DNA of 64,000 nt from Saccharomycopsis fibuligera x Saccharomycopsis cf. fibuligera (lineage: Eukaryota; Ascomycota; Saccharomycetes; Ascoideales; Saccharomycopsidaceae). The notes below the pieces were generated by a model. The model ran no database searches. It worked only from the letters and a program-made list of their open reading frames with translations, and was not told where the DNA came from. The position numbers and the translations under genes are program-made. The number at the start of each line of letters is the position of its first letter. Within the stretch, counting starts at the first letter, position 1. Where the stretch lies: contig CP012811.1 in NCBI GenBank assembly GCA_001936135.1, positions 2,046,001 through 2,110,000 on the forward strand, given 5' to 3'. Shown here piece after piece: positions 1-10,234 of this stretch.

Positions 1-2580
1 CAAATTTTCATTGGACAAGTTAACAAGTCTCTTGGCACGTTGTTGAAAATCTTTGATTGCCAAATCTTTTCTTTTAATTTCACTAGCAGACAAGGAGCTA
101 TAGTTGTCATTAGAAGCCAAAGATTGCGAGTCAAGGGAAGCAATAGAGTTATCAAGAGTAACTTTAGGGTCGTTAAAATCACTAAAAAACGGATTTTGCC
201 AATTACCTCCACTAAAAAAACCAGTAACAAATCTTGGGTATACTTGTGGAATTCTCATATGTTTTTCACCACTGCTTTCACTGAGCTTTTTGAACACCTT
301 GTAGCAGCCAAGGGTGTGTCTTTTCAAAACTGTCATTTCGATTTTCACCACTTGTAAGTATGATTCACTTGAAAACTTGTCAAAATCTGCTTTTAAATCA
401 TATGCATGGCTTTTGTCTAACTGGGCAGCGAGCACTTTATTTGCAGTATTGAGCGAATTGTTATTATTACTACCTCCACTAGTACCACCAAAAATAGAAG
501 CAGCGGCCGTGCTTTGAGTATCAGAATACATATTTGACTGAAATGAAGAAGCACGACCCTTTAGCAATTCTTCGTTGGATTCAAATTTTTCTTCATCATA
601 ATCATCATTATCGAAATCAATGCTATTGAGATCAGTTTCTGTTTTATCGCTAGAGTCTGAAGGCTTTTCATACGGCTCTTCAAGTTCTCTAAGAGAGAGG
701 CATAGATTACCATTAACCACAATCAAAGCTACTGACCTAGAGATCTTTACTAATCTTTTCTTGATTGGCACCTCAAAACCATACTTGACAAGTTTTTCAT
801 GTGACAATCTTGCAGCAGTGTAGATCAAAACGCAAAGTTTTGAGGCAATATTGAAAATACCATTGAACCCTTGCTTGTCATTTTCAATAAGAGCTTTCAA
901 GCAACGTTCCAATAACAAGAACAATGTATCTTTGAGACCGTCCCAAGTAGTCAAGTCTTTAGGATGCTGAATGAATAAATCTGACAAGTCAAAAATGTTT
1001 TGTGAAACTTCTTTATTATTAGAGGACAAAACCGGGTCGCTGTCCGCTGTTGAAGATTTTTGATTTTGTGATTGCAGTTGCAGTTGTTGACCAAAAGTTT
1101 GAGCATTAACGTTCGCCAAACTTTCACGACTAGCACTATCGCGATATCCTAAATTCAATGAACTGCTGTGATTTGGCAGGCCGCCCATCATATATACGGA
1201 CAGGCCAGCATTAGTATTGTGGGGTTTTTGATTCTGAGTATTGATTGAAGCGTTGGATGAGTCCACGGGTGTATCATCGTTGTACTTTTTTGCATTATTA
1301 ACTTTGTTATTGGCTGCATTATTAGTTGCTGGTAAATTATTATTGCTTTGTGGTGGAGATGTTTTCATGGCCCCGGTGCCAGCGCGTCTGATAGAGGCTC
1401 CAGAGTAGTATTTATTGTATCTATCATCATTCTGTTTCTTATTAGGTATGCCTTTGATGAAATTTATGAATTTTTGACCTCTTTTGTTATGAGAATCGTG
1501 ATTACCAGTAAAATTTCTATGACCGCCATTATACTGCCACTCATCGGATGTCAAGAGTGGGCCTCCCAAAGTGTTGGCATGTTGAGCAGTAGGGTTTTTG
1601 ATATTATGGCTACTGGCGTTATTGCTTGTCCCTGCTCCTGTAACATGATATGCGCCAATATTATTATTATTATTAGTAGTAGTAGTAGTAGTAGTAGTAG
1701 TATTATGGTCAGATGTCGATGAAGCGCCAGGCAAGTTCAACTCCAAGTTTGCTGAACCGTTTGAAAAGGGCAATTCATCACAGTATATGTCCAAGTCAGA
1801 GTTGTAAAATAGCGTTTTGCCTTCTGGGCCTACCTGAGGCAACCAGTACAGCTGTTCTTTGCCAAACTTTGCCATTACCATGTTTTCGGCGTCTTTAAGG
1901 GATAGTATTTTTGAGTTTGCAGTACTGATAGTGGTGCTATTTGAAGCTGCGGTGTTATTTGTGTTTGCTGAATCATTAGTAGTACTGCTGGAGTTTGTGG
2001 TGGCAGGGTTGTCGGCTGGGCGAGACGCAAAGTTATTAAGATCCAACTGAGACTTGTTACTTTTGTAGAAGGGCTGATTTGGAGAAGAAGCTGTGTTATT
2101 GGAGGTTTCTGAAGTTGTTGCTGATGCCCCAGATATGGTATTTTTAATATCGCTATTGTTTTCCTTAAGCAATTTCAAGTCAGAGTTGGAAGAATTTAAA
2201 CTTTCTTTGGAGTGAGAAGTTGCACTCGGCACTTGGTATGCGTAGTTGTTACTGTTGTTACTGTTGTTGCTCTCTTCACTAGCTTTCTTCTTTACATAGT
2301 TGATTAAGTCTGTAGATTTGGTAAAAGATTCAGGAAACCAGCCTCTAACTGGTTGGCCGGTAGCAGAATTATTTGGGCAAATAACGCCATCCCACCAACC
2401 CGAGGTAGATTTGGTCATGACGTATATGATATCATCTTTAGCAAGGCTTATTATATTCCTTTGGTCCTGTCTATTGTAGTCGTACAATGCTTGAACAATA
2501 TCAATTGGCTTTATGGGCAACGATCGATAATTTCGGTATACTGATTCGTAGAACGAATCAAACTGTGATGAGCTGGACAT
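1..2580 (-). CDS. CDC25: Ras guanine-nucleotide exchange factor, CDC25-type, N-terminal part (cut by window edge)
   Basis: The frame is open without a stop from the ATG at 2580 to base 1, giving 860 codons; the C-terminal part lies outside the window. Residues about 25-90 form an SH3 domain: ALYDY at 31-35, the acidic KDDIIYV stretch, SGWWDG at 60-65 and a GWFP motif near its end. A long low-complexity region rich in Asn, Ser and Thr follows, including a run of Thr coded by an ACT repeat near 1678-1700, then a region with more ordered composition. SH3 followed by a long linker is the architecture of fungal Cdc25, which loads GTP on Ras upstream of adenylate cyclase at the membrane. The catalytic REM and RasGEF domains would lie beyond base 1, so the family call rests on the N-terminus and architecture. 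An SDC25-type paralogue or another SH3-RasGEF is the main alternative. Confidence 0.82.
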   Translation of the reverse strand, partial: MSSSSQFDSFYESVYRNYRSLPIKPIDIVQALYDYNRQDQRNIISLAKDDIIYVMTKSTSGWWDGVICPNNSATGQPVRGWFPESFTKSTDLINYVKKKASEESNNSNNSNNYAYQVPSATSHSKESLNSSNSDLKLLKENNSDIKNTISGASATTSETSNNTASSPNQPFYKSNKSQLDLNNFASRPADNPATTNSSSTTNDSANTNNTAASNSTTISTANSKILSLKDAENMVMAKFGKEQLYWLPQVGPEGKTLFYNSDLDIYCDELPFSNGSANLELNLPGASSTSDHNTTTTTTTTTNNNNNIGAYHVTGAGTSNNASSHNIKNPTAQHANTLGGPLLTSDEWQYNGGHRNFTGNHDSHNKRGQKFINFIKGIPNKKQNDDRYNKYYSGASIRRAGTGAMKTSPPQSNNNLPATNNAANNKVNNAKKYNDDTPVDSSNASINTQNQKPHNTNAGLSVYMMGGLPNHSSSLNLGYRDSASRESLANVNAQTFGQQLQLQSQNQKSSTADSDPVLSSNNKEVSQNIFDLSDLFIQHPKDLTTWDGLKDTLFLLLERCLKALIENDKQGFNGIFNIASKLCVLIYTAARLSHEKLVKYGFEVPIKKRLVKISRSVALIVVNGNLCLSLRELEEPYEKPSDSSDKTETDLNSIDFDNDDYDEEKFESNEELLKGRASSFQSNMYSDTQSTAAASIFGGTSGGSNNNNSLNTANKVLAAQLDKSHAYDLKADFDKFSSESYLQVVKIEMTVLKRHTLGCYKVFKKLSESSGEKHMRIPQVYPRFVTGFFSGGNWQNPFFSDFNDPKVTLDNSIASLDSQSLASNDNYSSLSASEIKRKDLAIKDFQQRAKRLVNLSNENL

Positions 2581-5500
2581 GATATAATGTGCTGTGTTAA
2601 ATAAACAGTGATGGATCGATAGATTGTACCTATTCGTTTAAGTGTAAATGCGTTGTTATTTGCTGGTGCATCAAAAAGTCCAAGAATTCAAAAATCCAAA
2701 GAAATAAAAAAAAAAAAAAATAATGGGCAATAATACGACGAAAGAAATAAAAATAAGGAACAAAGGCCAGGTTGGTGATGTCAAACAACAAAAAGCGCTG
2801 CTGTAACAACTGGGCACGTATGGTCTTAGTTTTGTAAAGCTGATTGAGTTGTGCAGTCAATGAATAGTGGAATTGCACTATTCGCTTTGTCGTGATATCT
2901 GATTCCAAGCGCCACAGATACTCAAACAATATATGAGAGTGCAGTACAAAATGCTTTGGTGATTTTCGGTGGTGTGTTCCTATTGCGTTGCGTTGAATGG
3001 AAAGAGGGCAAAAGAAAGAAACACACGACCAGTGTAGCTGGGAGGTTGGCTTGGAGACTTCAGGAATGGAGGAAGATGAAAGCAATGGATGAAGAATTGA
3101 GGAATGGATTAAGCACAGAGATCAGATTGTGTGCTGAACAAAATGAATATGAATGTAAAACAAAAAATTTTAGTTTTTTTTTTTTTTTTTTTTTTTTTTT
3201 GCTTTCTCAGTGTGTGTTAAGATCTTTTGCACTGCAGGAAGCACGAGGCAGAAGGGGAAAAAAAGTATGAAAGAGTTGCGAATGTAATAGACGTCTGGTC
3301 CAGAACCGAGGGAATGTACGTGGAGCTAAGAAAATAGAAGTGTTTCCGCATGGGCAAGGAAAGCTTTTTCTTTCTGTCGTTCGTTCTCTCTTTTTCTTCC
3401 GCAGGAAGATGAAAAAAGCAGTGAATCCCGATTCTCTGGAAAACACGGCAACTCTGGCTGCGTAGGCGCTATAGCGGCTTGTAAGGCAGAGAGTGGTGTT
3501 CAGTTGTTGCCAGACAGCAGAAAGCAATATATTGCAGTGAGTGAGGGAGTGAGTGAGTGAGTGAGTGCAGCACAGCGACAGCAAGTGAGAAGGAGCCAAA
3601 GAAGCGCTGTTCCACAAAAGCTGAGACGAGACGACGGAACGAAACGAAACGAAACGAGAAAGAGGCAAAGAACAGCAAAAGGAATACCGCGATAGCAAGA
3701 GCAGGCTTACTCAATTGATATCTTACTGGGATGGGCATATCACCGCGGAGAACCAAGAATAGCTGAGTAAGTGTATTATTACAAGTAATACAGCGCGTTA
3801 CAGCATTGATCGAGTGCCAATCAATCAGTTTGACTGAGACAGTAATTATTAGAAATAATAAGTCAGCGGCGAGCGGCCGGAGGATTGATCCATCGACAAA
3901 GTTACAGACTTACAGACTTACAGGCTTACAGAGTTTGTATTTTGTATGATATGTAGGCCCACCTCTTGCCATTGGCTGCACCACCCGCACTGCAGCGCAG
4001 CGAACGTATTGAGTCGAATTGGCAGCACAAAACTCATAATGGGCGTCTCCCGCTCACAAGATGGACGCAAGACCACGGACCGCCTAGGTGCGAAAGAGAC
4101 ATTGATCAATGGCAGATCGATCGGAGTGTGTGTGTGCTCGAAGCTTATAAGCTTGAACGAGTGAATCTGCACTAGCGCACAGCTGCGAAAGTCAAGCGTG
4201 GTGGTGTACCAGCTGGTAATTTCACTCATGGAGATCTGACTATAAGTCGTCCTCAGCACTTTGAGTACTTTAGCTGAGCTGGTGTTGGTTAGTTGGCATC
4301 TTCCAGCGTATATCATACATGACGCGCTGCTTTCCTTCATGATCGCTGGGGCGAATCCACCTTGCAATATACAGCATCTTCAGTCAAGGAACCCTGTAAG
4401 TGGGTGGAATTAGCAGAACTGCAGGGGCAGCAAACAATATCATTGGTGCACAGACTAAGCAAGTAATCTGCTAAGCTAAGCCAAGTACCACCACACTTGC
4501 TGATGAAGCATCAGCGAATGAACAGTCACAGGAAACTTTGGCTACCCACTGGATATATACTGAAGTATACTGAAGTATACTGAAGCATACTGAAGCATAC
4601 TGAAGCATACTGAAGCATAGTCTAAATATGCGTGGAATACTGTAGTGAACACAATCCTCACTAATGCCAAAAAATTGAAGATCTTACCCAGAATACGGAC
4701 GACTGCAATATTTTTTTAACTTGGCCGCCGAGCGTGTGCTCACAACCTAATCTATGCAGAAGCCTCGATCTGCCCTCACTGCACGCAGATCGCCCTAGAG
4801 CTCGTATACGAAGCAATCGTAGTCCTGGACACGCTGCTGCACCACCGTCTGGGCGCACGCGCAAGCTATTATAATATATATATATATATATAGAGATATA
4901 GATATATATATGCACGGTGACTCGTAGCAACGCCTGCTGGGCCTCTAGTGCTGGGTGGCAAAAGACGCCACTGTTTACCGTAGATGACACTCACTACGCT
5001 GGACGCTAAACGCTGGACGCTGAAAGTGCAATATCGACATTTCACAGCACTTGCCTCGCAAGCTGCCTTGGCATAAAATAGGCTTCTGCTGGAAGATCTC
5101 GGACGCTGACTAAGACCTTCAGTAATGTCGTAGATCAGCTGACTTTGGGTGACTCAAGCCCTTGAGCCCGGGCTCTATTGTCTATTGAGCACTGTTTCTC
5201 TGCTTCAAATTCACAATCCACAGGTTGCCCTCAAAAAGCAGTTGGTTGCCTTTTCTTCAATAATTGCGGCAATCGAAAAAAAAAAAAAAAAAGGGAAACT
5301 AAACGTAAAATAAAATAAAAAGCCAATCACGCTGCGGTGTGTAATCAAACTCTTACAAAGCTATCCGAATTCTCCGTTAGAGTCTACTTTTCCCCCATGT
5401 AGTCCGCATAGCACTATCGCGCACCCTCCCGCTCCCCGGATTTTGGTTGCCTGATCTGGACTGCTCCGTTACTCCAGAAAAACACTGACCGGCTATGAAA

Positions 5501-5641
5501 TCGATTACACAATGCAATATTGCACCTCAAAAAAAAAAAATCATGGCGGAATCAACAACAACAAACCAGAAAGAAAAGAAGAAAAAAAAAAAAAACGTTC
5601 TTCATTATAACATGCAATATATATACTAATTACATCACAAA
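2581..5641. other. Intergenic region between divergent CDC25 and the PDK-like kinase gene
   Basis: About 3 kb with no credible gene. It holds a run of 27 T at 3174-3200, GTGA and GAAAC microsatellites near 3535-3660, a decamer array at 4557-4620, an AT dinucleotide patch near 4875-4910 and A-runs near 5277-5292 and 5583-5595. The part from about 3900 to 5260 is visibly more GC-rich than other spacers here. One TGACTCA word is at 5150-5156. Short ORFs here (for example 3918-4340, minus) have no recognisable composition and were not called. Confidence 0.6.
4557..4620. repeat. Decamer tandem repeat, unit TACTGAAGYA
   Basis: Six consecutive 10-bp units differ only at one position: the first two read TGAAGTATAC and the next ones TGAAGCATAC, so the T/C variants are block-ordered as expected from slippage or unequal exchange. 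The array lies in the spacer upstream of the PDK-like gene. No function is evident. Confidence 0.9.
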
Positions 5642-7081
5642 ATGACATGGAAACTCACAAAACCTTTGCTTGACGAAATATACCGCTATGCTCAGTTCCA
5701 GCCCTCGGGGGTCTCGTTGCGGCAGATGGTCAATTTTGGCCAAAATCCGTCGCCTGGCTCACTTTTCAGAGCTTCGCAATTTATTGTTGAAGAACTACCC
5801 ATAAGGCTTGCTCATAGAGTCAAAGAATTGGACAACTTACCTTTGAATTTAAACAAGTCTCCCTCAATATTACTTGTAAAAAACTGGTACGCTCAGTCCT
5901 TTGAAGAGCTCACTGGATTGCCCAAGCCGCAAATTGATCCAGAGTTGAAGAAAATCTTGTATGCTAAATTGCTTCCCAATGGGGGAACTAACGCCAAAAA
6001 TAATAGTAATAACAATAATCACCAGCGACTAGACTACAATCAATCAGTGTTTAGCGATGATGGTATAATTATAAAACATCACCATGGATCTACGATTCCC
6101 GGCAATAGCGTCATTAATGGTCCCATTAGAACTGACAACCCCACTGCCAACCACCTATACAACACTTCCTATTCAAACAAAAAATACTATGTTCACGTCC
6201 CCAACGACATTGTCTGGCCTGCCGAAGTTTACGCTTATAACAACTTGGTCACTGACACTTTAACCAAAATCAAAAAACGGCACGATCCAACAGTAGCCAC
6301 TATTGCAAAAGGGGTGCTTGAATGGAAAGCACTGGAAAACCGCGCCGATGTCATTGATTCTTCAATTCAAGCGTTTTTAGACCGTTTCTATTTGTCTCGA
6401 ATTGGTATCCGTATGCTAATTGGCCAACATATTGCTTTGAATAAAGAGCCAGTGCGGAATGATTTTGTCGGCATTATTTGCAAAAATACCAACGTTGGCG
6501 AACTTTCACAAGATGCTATTGATAATGCCAGATTTATTTGTGAGCAGTATTATGGTCTTTACGAAGCGCCTAACGTGGAGCTTTACTGCAATGACAAGAT
6601 TGAATTCATGTACGTGCCATCACATCTCATCCATATGCTTTTCGAAATCCTCAAGAATTCACTCCGTGCCACGGTGGAGTTCTCCATTGCTCAAGCTAAG
6701 GCAAAAGCAGCAGCTGAGGGTACAGAGTTTGACATTTATAATGTCAAGTTCAAGCCTATCAAAGTCATTGTTGCCGAGGGTAACGAAGACATTACCATCA
6801 AAATTTCAGATGAAGGTGGCGGTATTCCTCGAAGCGCCATGCCTTTGATTTGGACCTACTTATACACAACAGCAAAAGACGTCCCAGATCTAGATAATGA
6901 CGTTATCAACAACCATGAATTCATTGCACCAATGGCTGGGCTTGGGTATGGGATTTCATTGAGTCGGTTGTATGCAAAGTATTTTGGTGGTGACTTAAAG
7001 TTGATTAGTATGGAGGGGTACGGTACTGACGCATATTTGCATTTGAACAAGTTGGGAAGCTCATCGGAGCCATTACCTTGA
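5642..7081 (+). CDS. Mitochondrial pyruvate / branched-chain ketoacid dehydrogenase kinase family protein
   Basis: A 479-aa PDK/BCKDK-family kinase; members phosphorylate and inactivate the E1-alpha subunit of mitochondrial 2-oxoacid dehydrogenase complexes. The N-terminal helical domain holds the conserved stretch around LVKNWYAQSFEEL (about 78-90). The GHKL ATPase fold shows the N-box HMLFEILKNSLRA with E335 and N339, the G1 box DEGGGIP near 390-396, the G2 box GLGYGISLSR at 433-442 and a terminal GYGTDAYLHL block. An Asn/His-rich insert at roughly 110-180 lengthens it compared with animal PDKs. Start: first ATG of the frame, in an A-rich context (ACAAAATG). No classical cleavable presequence is obvious. 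Yeasts have two such kinases (Pkp1, Pkp2); the sequence alone does not settle which this is, so no symbol is given. Confidence 0.9.
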   Translation: MTWKLTKPLLDEIYRYAQFQPSGVSLRQMVNFGQNPSPGSLFRASQFIVEELPIRLAHRVKELDNLPLNLNKSPSILLVKNWYAQSFEELTGLPKPQIDPELKKILYAKLLPNGGTNAKNNSNNNNHQRLDYNQSVFSDDGIIIKHHHGSTIPGNSVINGPIRTDNPTANHLYNTSYSNKKYYVHVPNDIVWPAEVYAYNNLVTDTLTKIKKRHDPTVATIAKGVLEWKALENRADVIDSSIQAFLDRFYLSRIGIRMLIGQHIALNKEPVRNDFVGIICKNTNVGELSQDAIDNARFICEQYYGLYEAPNVELYCNDKIEFMYVPSHLIHMLFEILKNSLRATVEFSIAQAKAKAAAEGTEFDIYNVKFKPIKVIVAEGNEDITIKISDEGGGIPRSAMPLIWTYLYTTAKDVPDLDNDVINNHEFIAPMAGLGYGISLSRLYAKYFGGDLKLISMEGYGTDAYLHLNKLGSSSEPLP

Positions 7082-7915
7082 TGAGGTAAGAGGTAAGCTA
7101 GTTGCTTTTACTTTTTTTGGCTTTTTTTTTTTCCTCATGATTGGAGTTTTACTGAGTATAGATTAATGCTGTAGTTTATCATAAAATTTACGTCTATATT
7201 ATTTTCACTTTTTTTCAAAGGAGATGGCATAAAAAGTTGTTTCAAGTAACAATGGCGAATACTGATAGCCAAAGATGGTTATTGTTGTATTACTGAACTT
7301 AGCAGTTATTCATAAACCAGTAATTTGCAGAATAATATGCATGTATTATAGTGAAGGGGGGCATTTTATCTTACCAGATCAATTTTCGCTTCAGCATGCG
7401 GCTGCAAACATGCATGATGGGCTTCAAACACACCAATATATGTGCTATGCGCACTTTGCAGTAATAAGTAACATACATCCAGCACTGGCTAAGCTTAGCG
7501 CTTTCATATATTTAGCCACGATAATTTGAATACGAATCACTTTCGTGGCTCTCAATTGAAGATCATGCTGAAGAACTTTGTAGCTCATACCACCGCCCGC
7601 AAGTTTCTCAACTGTAAAATTTTCAATCAATAAAGCGCACTCTCACAGGAGATGCCCCCGGTGTGCGGAGCATTAAGAAAAATGAAAAAAAAAAAAAAAA
7701 GTAAAAAAAAAAAATTATAAAGAAAAAATTCATACTAGTGAGCTTTTATATCAAAGATAGACATACGAATCATACCTAACCACATAAGTCGCCAATCACT
7801 TGTGGTGCTTTACACACACACACACACACACAGAGTTCCTATAAACACTTATTTATTCATCAAAACACATCATTTGCTGAAAATACATTCCACCACGCTC
7901 TTTATAATATATAAC
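7082..7915. other. Intergenic region, PDK-like gene to TAE1
   Basis: Tandem plus-strand genes are separated by about 830 bp. It contains T-rich sequence just after the kinase stop (7110-7135), A-runs near 7685-7715, and an AC dinucleotide tract at 7812-7832 about 85 bp before the TAE1 start. No gene is seen. Confidence 0.6.
7812..7832. repeat. AC dinucleotide microsatellite in TAE1 leader
   Basis: Uninterrupted ACACAC run about 85-105 bp upstream of the TAE1 ATG. It can be read as a His-Thr run in a frame continuous with TAE1, but that frame has no ATG upstream of 7916, so it is treated as leader sequence. Confidence 0.85.
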
Positions 7916-8665
7916 ATGTCCGAAGAGCAGCAGCAATCACAACAAACCCCAGACGCCTTAATAAACTACAGCGATGCTCTTCAATATTGGGAAAGTGTAC
8001 CGCCAACGGTTGATGGGGTGCTTGGAGGTTATGGTGAAGGCACGGTGGTGCCTGAGCGTGATATTATTGGTTCAATGACCTTCCTTCGCAAGCTTTCTTC
8101 GCGCATTAGACCAGCAAAAGATGAAACCAAGTATGGTTTTGAAGTCGGGGCAGGTATTGGTAGAATATCTAAAAAATTGCTTTCCAAATATTGTGAAAAG
8201 ATTGACTTGCTTGAGTATAACAAATTCTTTGTGGAGCAAATGCATGAGGAGCTCAAGGAGCTCCGTGAAGCTGGTAAGGTGGGTGATATTTTCAACATTG
8301 GCATGCAGGATTTCCAATACGATGCAGCCAAAAAATATTGGATTGTATGGTGTCAGTGGTGCTTGGGGTACTTGCCTGATGAAAAATTGGTGGTGTTCTT
8401 GAAGTTGCTCAAAAAGAGTCTTAGTGCTAATGGGATAATTGTCGTTAAGGAAAACATATGTGTTAACTTGACTAACGAAGATATCTTTGATGACGTGGAT
8501 AGCTCTGTTACCAGAACCGATGCAAAATTCAAGGCGGTATTCAAAAAGAGTGGATTGAAGTTGATTGCCCAAGAAATTCAAAAAGGTTTGCCTAAAGAAT
8601 TGTTTCCGGTGAAGATGTACGCTTTGAAACCAGACCCTAACTTTGTGGAGCAAGGTGAAGCTTAA
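7916..8665 (+). CDS. TAE1: Alpha-N-terminal protein methyltransferase
   Basis: A 249-aa SAM-dependent enzyme of the NTMT/Tae1 family, which methylates the exposed alpha-amino group of proteins with an N-terminal Xaa-Pro-Lys after Met removal, notably ribosomal proteins. Supporting features are ALQYWESVPPTVDGVLGGYG near the N-terminus, motif I EVGAGIGRISKKLL (SAM binding), the family-specific WCQWCLGYL block, and the VVKENIC strand followed by a DSSVTR segment. The length fits the yeast enzyme (about 232 aa) with a short Gln-rich N-terminal extension. The frame is open upstream to 7802, but the only ATG before the conserved region is at 7916, preceded by A/T-rich sequence (ATAACATG). The gene follows the kinase gene in tandem without a shared function. 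Confidence 0.93.
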   Translation: MSEEQQQSQQTPDALINYSDALQYWESVPPTVDGVLGGYGEGTVVPERDIIGSMTFLRKLSSRIRPAKDETKYGFEVGAGIGRISKKLLSKYCEKIDLLEYNKFFVEQMHEELKELREAGKVGDIFNIGMQDFQYDAAKKYWIVWCQWCLGYLPDEKLVVFLKLLKKSLSANGIIVVKENICVNLTNEDIFDDVDSSVTRTDAKFKAVFKKSGLKLIAQEIQKGLPKELFPVKMYALKPDPNFVEQGEA

Positions 8666-10234
8666 ATGGTGCCAGTATACAAATAGAAATATGTAATATA
8701 GCACTTTTGCAATGAAATAATGTCTGTTAGCTTGCTTGGCTCTTACGTTAAAGAACCTTGGTTGAACTAAATACTCTTACTTTCTGAGCTGCCCAGCTAA
8801 CGGAAAGCCAGCTTTCTCTTTTGCTTGTTTGGCCCTTTGAGAGATATCCAGCTGTTGTTTTTCTTTTTTTAATTTTTTTTTCTTTTTTTTTTTTTCGGTA
8901 TTTTGTGTAGCCAACTTTCATCTGCCGGTTTGTCAAATCATTTGACTTATTTAAATCCTGCCATTCAAAGTCACGTCTTGAAAAATAGTCTATTGGTCTT
9001 GTTTTGACAATATAATGATTTTTCGGCTTTACCCTTGGACCTTAATAAAAGACCTGCACACACAATCTTTCTTTCTTTTTTCTTTTTTTTTTTTTAATTA
9101 ACTATTCCATTAAACAGAGGCAATAAATAAAGGTAATTTGTTAATTTTTTTTAATTGGCTAAATCAGTATACATGATATGAAGGAGTGCTCTCAGACGTA
9201 ATAGTATTAAAGCAGTAAGATCCATCTTGCGGAAACACATCTCAAAAAGGGATTTTCAAGACATAATTTTTGGCTTTAACGACAGTATGATTGAGAGAGG
9301 ACATCTGAGATCTGCCTCCATTTGCTCTCTTCATAAAATCACCAACGAGGCTATTCTTTCGTGGTTGTATTGCTGATTTTCATGCACCGATATGCATTTG
9401 GCTACAGCCATACATTAGCTGTACGCTGGACGGAACAAAACATTCGACGTATTCAATATAATCACTCAAGAGATGCCGAATTATGTTCTGACATTCCAAC
9501 TTCTACAGAATGGTTGAAGATGTAACAAATTGAGGAAAATCTTAGATGTCGGTGTACTACGGGGCCCTATAAATTATGTGAAATTACCTACAGACGGATC
9601 CGTCGACGTTTCCGTGTAACTGATGGCACAAAATAGTCGCCGGAGCGGACTGTCAACTGTGGAATGTGACAGGTCTGGAAAACGGAGCCAGAACATATCG
9701 CTTACAGAAGTCATGATTAGAGCAGGTTTCAACTTTAGAAAGCAGCTTAAAACCGTTCTCCTGAGTCAGATCTTCAGCTGGCCTCAATTAAAACAAACTC
9801 TAATTGAAATTTCAATTCTGTTGGCAATCGTCGCGAAGCGAGAAAAATCACAAGCTAATTTTTCCGAATGGGTATACTGGCAATTCACATGCAAAAATAA
9901 GGGGTGCGCAAGATCCGTAGAAACGGTATAGCATGGCTCAACATTTAAACCATCACAAGACTCGGCGAGCTTTAGTAATGTGAAAAAAGACCGCAGTTTA
10001 CCACATATACTGTTCTTGAATTTCCTAATCCAATACTGCAATTGCGTTGGCCATTTGTTGAATTGTGTCCTTTTTTCACAATTTAAATACGCCTTCAGTT
10101 CCTCTCGTCTCCTATTTATGTTACTCTTCTAGTCTCGGCTGCCATCGCCTCTCTGCACGCTTCCTTCAACACGCTTGCTTAAATTACTAATTTCTTCTTA
10201 TTCAACACAAGGAAGAAAATATAGAAAAAAGAAA
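8666..10234. other. Intergenic region, TAE1 to CHO2
   Basis: About 1.57 kb, mostly AT-rich, with T-runs near 8875-8895 and 9078-9097. The longest open frames (9623-9931 plus, 9784-10041 minus) overlap each other, have no recognisable motif, and are judged spurious. A UASINO-like word is annotated separately at 9884-9892. Pyrimidine-rich sequence precedes the CHO2 start (10085-10200). Confidence 0.55.
9884..9892 (+). promoter_or_regulatory. Inositol/choline-response-like element (TTCACATGC) upstream of CHO2
   Basis: TTCACATGC matches the core of the S. cerevisiae Ino2/Ino4 site (TTCACATG) and lies about 340 bp before the CHO2 ATG. CHO2 is an Ino2/Ino4 target in S. cerevisiae. Wiring of these factors differs among yeasts and a single 9-bp match can occur by chance, so this is only a candidate. 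Confidence 0.25.

Noticed and set aside
3918-4340. 140-codon minus ORF in the CDC25-PDK spacer
   Set aside because: No recognisable motif or compositional sign of coding; overlaps open frames on the other strand in GC-richer DNA where long chance ORFs are expected.
5150-5156. TGACTCA as a Gcn4 site for the PDK-like gene
   Set aside because: Single word almost 500 bp upstream of a gene not known as a general amino-acid-control target; chance is likely.
7802-7915. N-terminal extension of TAE1 with a His-Thr run
   Set aside because: The open frame upstream has no ATG; the run comes from an AC microsatellite in the leader.
9623-10041. Overlapping 102- and 85-codon ORFs upstream of CHO2
   Set aside because: They overlap on opposite strands, lack recognisable features and sit where the CHO2 promoter is expected.
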